Source of the DNA: Clostridia bacterium
GTDB lineage: Bacteria; Bacillota_E; RBS10-35; JAJYVN01
Assembly: GCA_027335515.1 (NCBI GenBank)
Contig: DAHWHT010000155.1
Location: 1-10,441, forward strand
Direction: 5' to 3'
Length of the DNA stretch: 10,441 bases
Shown: piece after piece, positions 6,133 through 10,441 of the stretch
How positions within the stretch are numbered: position 1 is the first letter of the stretch
Layout: each line of letters opens with the position of its first letter
Program-made: the position numbers and the translations under genes
The notes under the pieces: generated by a model
Seen by the model: the letters and a program-made list of their open reading frames with translations, nothing else
The model's database searches: none
What the model was told of the DNA's origin: nothing

Positions 6133-6888
6133 ATGCAACCGGCCATCGTCGCCGAAGAAAGCTCCTTGGCCCCACAGGCCTCGGGGGCCTCAAAGAACGG
6201 TGCCTCATCCACCCCCAGCGTCCCACCCAAGCCCGCCGCTCCTGGGCTTGCCGCTCCCGTGGCCCCCAGGCCACCGGAACGCGCGACGCCGTCCCCGCTG
6301 GCCCTGTTGCCGCTGCCACCCCAGCCACCCGCATCCCCCTCCCCGCCCACAATGATCCTGCGCACAGATAACCGGTTCCACGTAGCCATGCTGGGGGCAT
6401 CGTTGGCCATCGTGGCGGCGTTGGTGGCGATGTTCCCGCGCGGCACCCTGTGGATGCTGGCCGGAACGGTGCGCGCCGTTTCCCCCACGGCGTGGCTCGT
6501 GGTGGCCATGGCCGGCCTCATGGTCAGCGTGATGCTACACGAGGGCGCTCATGCGGCCGTCTTCCGTGCGACCGGCACGCCGGTCTCGTTTGGCGTGCTG
6601 GTGCGGTGGCGGGTGGTCCCGCTGGGCGCCTACTGCCGCCCCCGCGGGCCGGTGCCGCACCGCGCCATGGTGGCCTCGCTGCTGGCCCCGCAGGTCGTGG
6701 TGCCGGCGGTGCTGCTGCCCATTGGGGCCGCGGTCGGCCAGCTTCCATGGGCGGTGCTGTTCTGCGCGGCCAACGTCATCGGGGGCGTCGGGGATGGAAC
6801 GTTCCTCGCCGCGATCCTCATGCGACCCGCGGCAGCGTACCTCGACATCGACGAAGGCCTGGCGGCGGCACCCGCCGCCGCTCCGTAG
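6133..6888 (+). CDS. Membrane zincin-type metallopeptidase (HEGAH), DUF3267/M50-like
   Basis: ATG 6133 follows AAAGGAA (6117-6123), giving a 251-residue protein; GTG 6085 is an upstream alternative that would reach into the IscB element's end. Residues 1-73 are Pro-, Ala- and Ser-rich and probably disordered and cytoplasmic. Hydrophobic segments follow at about 83-101, 106-135, 180-202 and 205-230. HEGAH (His136, Glu137, His140) lies in the second segment, and NVIGGVGDG with Asp221 could supply the third zinc ligand. This arrangement fits DUF3267-type zincins and, more loosely, M50 site-2 proteases, which cut substrates within the membrane. It ends 13 bases before the TadG-like start and shares its strand, so it probably belongs to the pilus operon that IscB interrupts. 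A role in pseudopilin processing is speculation. Confidence 0.68.
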   Translation: MQPAIVAEESSLAPQASGASKNGASSTPSVPPKPAAPGLAAPVAPRPPERATPSPLALLPLPPQPPASPSPPTMILRTDNRFHVAMLGASLAIVAALVAMFPRGTLWMLAGTVRAVSPTAWLVVAMAGLMVSVMLHEGAHAAVFRATGTPVSFGVLVRWRVVPLGAYCRPRGPVPHRAMVASLLAPQVVVPAVLLPIGAAVGQLPWAVLFCAANVIGGVGDGTFLAAILMRPAAAYLDIDEGLAAAPAAAP

Positions 6889-6901
6889 AGGGGGCCTGGT
6901 C

Positions 6902-7429
6902 GTGAGGGAGAAGCGCCGCCGCGCGACCGCCGGCCAGGTCCTGCCCTTCTCTGTCCTTCTGCTGGTCTTCATCCTCGTGCCGATGTTCGCGTTCGTGGGG
7001 TTGGGTGAGCTGCTGGTGATCCGCACGGGCGCCCAAGCGGCGGCGGACGCGGCGGCGCTGGCGGGTGCCCAGCAGGCCACGGTCACAGAGCAGGTCGATG
7101 CCCTGGGCAACGTGTACGGGTACAGCGTGATGATCAACCCCGGAGCGGCAACCTCGGCGGCCAAGGTGATGTGGACGCGGGAGGCCGACGGCGGCCTGCT
7201 GCTGGACGCCAGGACGACGGCGTTCACCGTGCGAGTGGACAACTCCCCGCCGCCCGGCGCCCCACCCACGCTGTCCGTCGTGGCTCAGGTGACGTTCCCG
7301 GCGGGGTTCCTCGCGGCGGCGGGCCTCGGGCCGTCCGCCACCGTCACGGTGCAGTCGGTCGCCGGCACGTGCGGCAAGACGGCTTGGCCCGGGTCGGCGT
7401 CGCCGTGGTGCAGCCAGACGGCGGGGTGA
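6902..7429 (+). CDS. TadG-like pilus assembly protein
   Basis: GTG 6902 is preceded by AGAGGGGG (6887-6894), which overlaps the stop of the zincin gene, so the two are tightly coupled. The 175-residue product starts with a basic stretch and AGQVLPF. One hydrophobic helix follows at about residues 13-40. Next comes RTGAQAAADAAALAGAQ at about 41-57, the hallmark of TadG-like N-termini (Flp pilus-assembly TadE/G-like). The secreted remainder is Ala-, Thr- and Val-rich, with two cysteines near the end (GTCGKT and SPWCSQ) that may pair. TadG proteins are minor pseudopilin-like assembly factors. This one is short: many carry a large C-terminal von Willebrand A domain, absent here. It is the last pilus-related gene in the window. 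Confidence 0.75.
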   Translation: MREKRRRATAGQVLPFSVLLLVFILVPMFAFVGLGELLVIRTGAQAAADAAALAGAQQATVTEQVDALGNVYGYSVMINPGAATSAAKVMWTREADGGLLLDARTTAFTVRVDNSPPPGAPPTLSVVAQVTFPAGFLAAAGLGPSATVTVQSVAGTCGKTAWPGSASPWCSQTAG

Positions 7430-7453
7430 TGGCCACCTGCTTCCTCCGCACCG

Positions 7454-7476
7454 TATACTGGTTAGGTGGGGGGGGG
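7454..7476 (+). promoter_or_regulatory. Possible -10 element and nine-G tract before DUF433 gene
   Basis: TATACT (7454-7459) matches the sigma-A -10 consensus at five of six bases; no good -35 element is visible. A start about seven bases downstream would put the uninterrupted G9 run (7468-7476) inside a very short leader ending at GTG 7479. The tract may stand in for a Shine-Dalgarno sequence. Homopolymers of this length are prone to slippage. Confidence 0.3.
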
Positions 7477-7478
7477 CG

Positions 7479-7823
7479 GTGTCGGTGACGGATGACGAGA
7501 TGTACGCACGTATCGACAGCGATCCAGACAGGTTGGGTGGCAAGCCGCTCATCCGGGGTACAAGGATCTCTGTTGCCTTTGTCCTCAGCGCCTTGGCGTC
7601 CATTGGGGCGGAGGGTCTCCGAGATGGCTATCCCTTTGTCAGCGGAGAAGACATTGTGGCGTGCTTGCGTTACACTGCGGCCGTTATGGAGCAAGAACGC
7701 GGGGTGCGGCATGCTTCCTTGCTTAACAAGAACGTCGCTAGACAGGTCGGCACGGTCCTGTCTCCTCGGGCGAAAAATCAAACAGGAAGCGCGCGTGGTT
7801 ACCCGCCACCTCCGGCAGGTTGA
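7479..7823 (+). CDS. DUF433 antitoxin-like protein with extra C-terminal tail
   Basis: This 114-residue protein starts at GTG 7479; ATG 7500 is an alternative. Residues 9-71 fit DUF433: RIDSDPDRLGGKPLIRGTRI, then SVAFVLSALASIGAEGLRDG and YPFVSGEDIVACLRYTAAV. Such proteins are small winged-helix-like DNA binders, usually the antitoxin partner of a PIN-like (DUF5615) toxin. The domain alone is about 75 residues. The remaining 40 or so do not fit it, include LLNKNVARQVGTVL and end in a low-complexity PPPPAG. The tail segment resembles the start of DUF5615 toxins (LLDENVPRxV), so the gene may be fused by a deletion or frameshift to a toxin remnant. No intact toxin follows. It has its own likely promoter and seems separate from the pilus operon. 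Confidence 0.7.
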   Translation: MSVTDDEMYARIDSDPDRLGGKPLIRGTRISVAFVLSALASIGAEGLRDGYPFVSGEDIVACLRYTAAVMEQERGVRHASLLNKNVARQVGTVLSPRAKNQTGSARGYPPPPAG

Positions 7824-8070
7824 GCACCGCATCGATCACATTTGCGCTTTTCGCCCGCCATCGCTGCCGCGCCCGAGTTCGTCAAAATGGCCGACGCTGC
7901 GATCGCTGCCCTCGCCCGCGCCGGCTGACCAGCGGCCGCTCGCCCCTCCGACGCGCTCCCGACCAATCAGATCAAGCACAATCCGCGGCCCGGCACCTGC
8001 CCGGCCGCTCCGGCGTCCGCTGCCCCATGCCCTGCCCCTACAGGAACAAAGTGCGAAACTTCACGGAAAT

Positions 8071-8106
8071 GTTGCAACGAGAATCCTTCGGGGTGAGGAC
8101 TGCAAC
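8071..8106 (-). repeat. Solitary CRISPR-repeat-like 36-mer
   Basis: The 36 bases begin GTTGCA and end TGCAAC, a perfect 6-bp terminal inverted repeat. In the middle is a short stem closing a UUCG tetraloop (ATCC-TTCG-GGGT, 8083-8094). On the minus strand it reads GTTGCAGTCCTC at one end and CGTTGCAAC at the other. Length, ends and central hairpin all suit a CRISPR repeat, and the TTGCAAC end suggests minus-strand orientation. I see no second copy in the window, so there is no array. It may be a remnant of one, a solitary regulatory repeat or coincidence. Confidence 0.45.
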
Positions 8107-8126
8107 TAGCCCGCACTCCCAAAATA

Positions 8127-8135
8127 TGCTACAAT
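8127..8135 (+). promoter_or_regulatory. Extended -10 promoter of SpoVT-like gene
   Basis: TGCTACAAT contains the TG extension and TACAAT (8130-8135), close to the sigma-A -10 consensus, within a locally AT-rich patch. No good -35 lies 17 bases upstream, which is normal for extended -10 promoters. The start would be near 8142, giving a leader of about 60 bases before GTG 8203. The CRISPR-repeat-like sequence ends 20 bases upstream of the TG, within reach of the -35 region. Confidence 0.55.
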
Positions 8136-8202
8136 CTTACGTGGCGCCGCGCGACGGCGGCTCGTGTCCCACTGCCCATCTCGCACCCACGGAGGGCTCC
8201 GC

Positions 8203-8637
8203 GTGACGCCGACCGGCACCGTTCGCCGCATCGATGGCCTCGGCCGCCTCGTCATCCCGCATCAGGTCCGCCAGAGCCTGCACATCCGCCCCGGATCGCC
8301 TGTGGCCATCTCGGTGAACGGCGACGGCGCCGTGGTCCTCGCGAAGCACTCGCCCGTGGCTGCCTTGGGCGGTATCGCCTCGAACTGCGCTGACAGCCTC
8401 CACGAGGCCACCGGCCTTGTCGCCCTGATCACGGACGCGGACGCCATTGTCGCTGCGGCGGGAGATTCGACGCTCCTTCATCAGCCCATCGGTTCCGCCG
8501 TGGAGGAAGCCATGATGCGGTGTCGCTCCGTGACGCACGGCTCAGGCGGGCCGTACTCGGGCGCAGTGGTCAAGGACGAGCATAGGTTCGCGTCGTTCGT
8601 CGTCGCTCCCATCCTGATGGGCGCCGACCGTTCCTAG
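8203..8637 (+). CDS. SpoVT-like AbrB-family regulator, C-terminally shortened
   Basis: This 144-residue protein starts at GTG 8203, eight bases after GGAGG (8191-8195). Residues 1-48 (TGTVRRIDGLGRLVIPHQVR, then LHIRPGSPVAISV and GAVVLAKHSP) form an AbrB/SpoVT swapped-hairpin DNA-binding domain very like that of Bacillus SpoVT. Residues about 55-140 follow the SpoVT GAF-like domain (ADSLHEATGLVALITDADAIV; ASFVVAPILMG). SpoVT is about 178 residues and controls forespore genes. Here the match stops after APILMGAD, where family members continue GDPIGAVV, so the last strand and helix are missing. The break lies next to the TnpB-like element, which probably caused it. The DNA-binding half is complete, so a protein may still form. 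This gene is the main hint of a spore-forming Bacillota host or ancestor. Confidence 0.82.
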   Translation: MTPTGTVRRIDGLGRLVIPHQVRQSLHIRPGSPVAISVNGDGAVVLAKHSPVAALGGIASNCADSLHEATGLVALITDADAIVAAAGDSTLLHQPIGSAVEEAMMRCRSVTHGSGGPYSGAVVKDEHRFASFVVAPILMGADRS

Positions 8638-8644
8638 AGACATG

Positions 8645-8740
8645 AGCATACGTTAGGCTAGCAGCACTCAGGCAACCACAGGGAGCCGTCCGGGGCAGAC
8701 GGTCGGCAAGACGCGGACATCCCTGCCACGCCAACCGCAC
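8645..8740 (-). ncRNA. Candidate TnpB guide RNA (right-end omega RNA)
   Basis: TnpB guide RNAs come from the 3' end of tnpB and run to the element's right end, where the flanking DNA supplies the guide. That place is here. On the minus strand the gene's last codons hold the stem CCGTC/GACGG (8686-8690 with 8698-8702), followed by CTGTGGTTGCC and a CTGAGTGCTGC motif that includes the stop codon. I recall similar strings near the ends of other TnpB RNAs, but cannot verify this. Ends are approximate. Confidence 0.35.
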
Positions 8741-10441
8741 AGTCCACCACCAGGGCGACTCCACTGCCGGTACCCTTGCTTCTCCCGCCGCTGCCCATGC
8801 CTCCCCGACAGGATCGGGAACCACGCATTCCGTGACGTGAACAGCCTCGCCACTGACGCGCCCGTATAGGACACGCCCTGCCGATGGGCGGATGCGGCCT
8901 TCGCCAGCTTGCGCCCACGCTTCTTGGCGTGCTCGGCCTGGCGCCGAGCCGCTTGCTCCGCAAGGTACTCCGCCCCGATGTTGAGCGCCGCCATGTAGTC
9001 CCGATCGCCGTTGGCTCCGCACTTGCCGCACTGGAACCACGAGCAGTGCCGGGGCCGGTGCTTTGTCCCGGCATGGCCAGGGCGCCAGCCGTGCGACCCC
9101 GGTTTGTGACGCGGCGCCTTCTCCGGCGGGCACGGCGGATGATCTTCGATGTGCTGCCCGTCGGCTCCGCAGCGCGGGCAGCGATGGCTTGTGCCCCGCG
9201 GCCACACCTCCGCCACCCGGATCCCCACCCGCCGCGCCTTGTAGCGCAACTTCGCCAGGATCTTGGACCGGATCTGGCTATTGATCCGCCAATTGAGATC
9301 CTTGCTCTTCGTGCCGCTCTTCAGGCTCCCCAACCACTCCCCGGCGATTACGGAGCAGCCAGCCGCCATCGCCGTCTCCAGCAGGAAGTTGCTTGCCTCG
9401 TGCGCCAGTTGGTCCTGGAGTTGTTCGTATCGCCGCCACACCGCGTCCCACTCGGCCTGGGCGCGCTGTTCTTCCACGGAGGGCTGGCCCCGCTTCTTGC
9501 GGTCCACTTCCCGGTGCCGTGCGTTGCGCAGCCGATCCGTCTTGCCGCGCAGGAACGAGGCGTGGATGCGCAACTCCCGCAGCTTGTCGTAGATCCCGCC
9601 GGCCCGCAGGAAGAACGGTCGGCTGAGTTGCTCCCATGCGGGCGTCTCCATGGTGGCCGCCGGCTCCCCGCCCTGCAGCACGACCGCCGACAGCAGCTTG
9701 CGCAAGCCCCAGTCGAACGCCAGGACGCGGCCCGCCACGCCCCGCCGCTCGCCCCTGGGTGCCGCCTCGACCTTCACGTCCAACACCCACTGCCCCGCCC
9801 GCGTCTGCCGCAGGTCTGGCGCTTGCAGCCGGCCGCCGCGCGCCAGTTCCGCCCGCACAACCTCCGGCAGGGCGAGGTGGAAGGAGCACCAAGACCAGTC
9901 CGCGCGCCCCGGGTCCGGCCGTGTGGGTAGCAGCAGAGCGCACGCTACGGCCTGCCCGTCCGCAGTCGGCGCGTAGCGCGCTGCCTGCCCCGCCCGCCCG
10001 CCGTCGTCGGCCGCGTATGTCAACAGCAGCCGGCCCATCGTGGGCGCACCCTGCAGGTCGGTGTACGTTTCGGCCCACGGGGTTGGCACGGGTTGCCCGC
10101 AGAGGGCGGCCCACTCGGCCCAGGTGCCGTCTCCCCAGCGCATGGTTGTGCGTCGCCGGTGGTCCGCCGCAATCTGCTCCGCCACACCCAGCAGCAGTCC
10201 CGTGGCAGGGGCTTCGCCCACATGGTTCTCTGCCCACGCCTCGCGCGCTTGCACGACCACCGGATAAGGTTGGCCCGCCGCCAACATGCCTTCGGTCTCT
10301 GGGCCCTCGGCTTGCCTCCATCCAGGCGCCTCGGGCCCCAGCTTCGCTGCGCTCGCGTCATCCAGACCCGAAACGGCGTGTAGCGCGGCAAACGCCTCCC
10401 GCCGCGCCGCCTGCGATGCCACCACCCGCCCAACCGTCTCC
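8668..10441 (-). CDS. tnpB: TnpB-like RNA-guided nuclease (IS605 OrfB family), start outside window
   Basis: The frame is open to the window edge; 585 residues follow a GTG at 10425, and the residues before it (ETVGR) suggest the start is further upstream. RuvC-I is VLAFDWGLRKLLSAVV (Asp238), RuvC-II is VIAGEWLGSLKSG (Glu363), and RuvC-III is NGDRDYMAALNIG (Asp476). A zinc ribbon has CPRC (416-419) and CGKC (466-469). All three catalytic acids are present, so it should be an active DNA nuclease guided by a right-end RNA, unlike inactivated TldR-type relatives. Oddities: it is far longer than the usual roughly 400 residues, with a long poorly recognisable N-terminal 220 residues. About 46 residues separate the two cysteine pairs, including a His-, Pro- and Lys-rich stretch. 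DYMAALNI replaces the usual DxNAALNI. Type V Cas12-like relatives share this fold. Confidence 0.85.
   Translation of the reverse strand, partial: ETVGRVVASQAARREAFAALHAVSGLDDASAAKLGPEAPGWRQAEGPETEGMLAAGQPYPVVVQAREAWAENHVGEAPATGLLLGVAEQIAADHRRRTTMRWGDGTWAEWAALCGQPVPTPWAETYTDLQGAPTMGRLLLTYAADDGGRAGQAARYAPTADGQAVACALLLPTRPDPGRADWSWCSFHLALPEVVRAELARGGRLQAPDLRQTRAGQWVLDVKVEAAPRGERRGVAGRVLAFDWGLRKLLSAVVLQGGEPAATMETPAWEQLSRPFFLRAGGIYDKLRELRIHASFLRGKTDRLRNARHREVDRKKRGQPSVEEQRAQAEWDAVWRRYEQLQDQLAHEASNFLLETAMAAGCSVIAGEWLGSLKSGTKSKDLNWRINSQIRSKILAKLRYKARRVGIRVAEVWPRGTSHRCPRCGADGQHIEDHPPCPPEKAPRHKPGSHGWRPGHAGTKHRPRHCSWFQCGKCGANGDRDYMAALNIGAEYLAEQAARRQAEHAKKRGRKLAKAASAHRQGVSYTGASVARLFTSRNAWFPILSGRHGQRREKQGYRQWSRPGGGLCGWRGRDVRVLPTVCPGRLPVVA

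Larger units (their letters stand above)
7824..8202 (+). other. Gene-free stretch with no intact gene
   Basis: About 380 bases separate the DUF433 gene from the SpoVT-like gene. The first part (about 7830-7928) contains a short open stretch ending at 7928 whose residues (PAIAAAPEFVKMADAAIA and on to LARAG) look protein-like. It has no convincing start and may be the tail of a lost gene. The middle (7929-8040) is GC-rich with nothing I can identify. The last part holds the CRISPR-repeat-like sequence and the promoter listed separately. Confidence 0.5.
8640..10441 (-). mobile_element. TnpB-carrying IS200/IS605-type element, left end outside window
   Basis: The element is inferred from the TnpB-like gene, which fills nearly all of it, and from the loss of SpoVT homology just before it. 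The 3' (right) end should lie between about 8628 and 8667. The other end, and any tnpA, would be beyond 10441. No terminal inverted repeat can be tested with one end missing. Confidence 0.5.

Noticed and set aside
6450..6905. Alternative forward frame within the zincin gene
   Set aside because: It lies inside the HEGAH frame, is dominated by Gly/Arg/Ala, and shows no domain.
8071..8106. Integron attC site for the 36-mer
   Set aside because: The ends are in the wrong order (GTT at the start and AAC at the end on the same strand), and no integrase or cassette is nearby.
7820..8206. Open frame across the gap before the SpoVT-like gene as a real gene
   Set aside because: It is Arg/Pro-rich, runs through the promoter and CRISPR-like repeat, and has no homologous feel or ribosome binding site.
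8884..9930. 348-residue plus-strand open frame opposite tnpB
   Set aside because: The sequence is Arg/Pro/Ala-rich with no recognisable motif, and the minus strand has the RuvC and zinc-ribbon motifs of TnpB.

Overview
The window is a GC-rich stretch of a bacterial chromosome or large plasmid. It carries part of a Tad/Flp-type pilus locus that has been invaded by RNA-guided transposon nucleases. A SpoVT-like AbrB-family regulator, GTG starts and near-perfect GGAGGTGA ribosome binding sites point to a high-GC Bacillota (Sulfobacillus/Thermaerobacter-like). That placement is an inference; no rRNA or housekeeping gene is present to fix it.

Positions 1-4200 are a rightward gene cluster. It holds the end of a small uncharacterised soluble protein, a 48-residue one-helix protein, tadB-like and tadC-like inner-membrane platform genes, two near-identical small pilins in tandem, a TadE-like pseudopilin with an unusually long leader, and a 98-residue two-helix protein. 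The pilins have a G|QTSFEY prepilin site and two conserved cysteines. The assembly ATPase, prepilin peptidase and TadZ are not here and presumably lie outside the window.

Positions 4201 to about 6080 are an IscB element: a highly structured upstream RNA (HEARO/omega RNA) followed by a full-length iscB with intact RuvC and HNH residues. It sits exactly between the 98-residue gene and the next pilus-cluster gene, and its coding sequence looks less GC-rich than its neighbours. After it the cluster resumes with a membrane zincin (HEGAH) and a TadG-like protein (6133-7429). The insertion therefore seems to split one operon.

Positions 7430-8640 are a boundary zone: a DUF433 antitoxin-like gene behind a nine-G tract, a roughly 380-base gap, and a SpoVT-like regulator. 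The gap holds a solitary 36-base CRISPR-repeat-like sequence and an extended -10 promoter. The regulator lacks the end of its GAF-like domain.

Positions 8640-10441 on the minus strand hold a large TnpB-like (IS605 OrfB / Cas12-ancestor) nuclease. Its catalytic residues are intact and its zinc ribbon is expanded. It runs off the right edge and probably truncated the SpoVT-like gene when it inserted. Its 3' end is the expected site of its guide RNA.

The most notable content is two unrelated OMEGA nucleases plus a lone CRISPR-like repeat within 6 kb of a pilus operon, and pilins combining a class-III-like signal with a cysteine-bounded tail.
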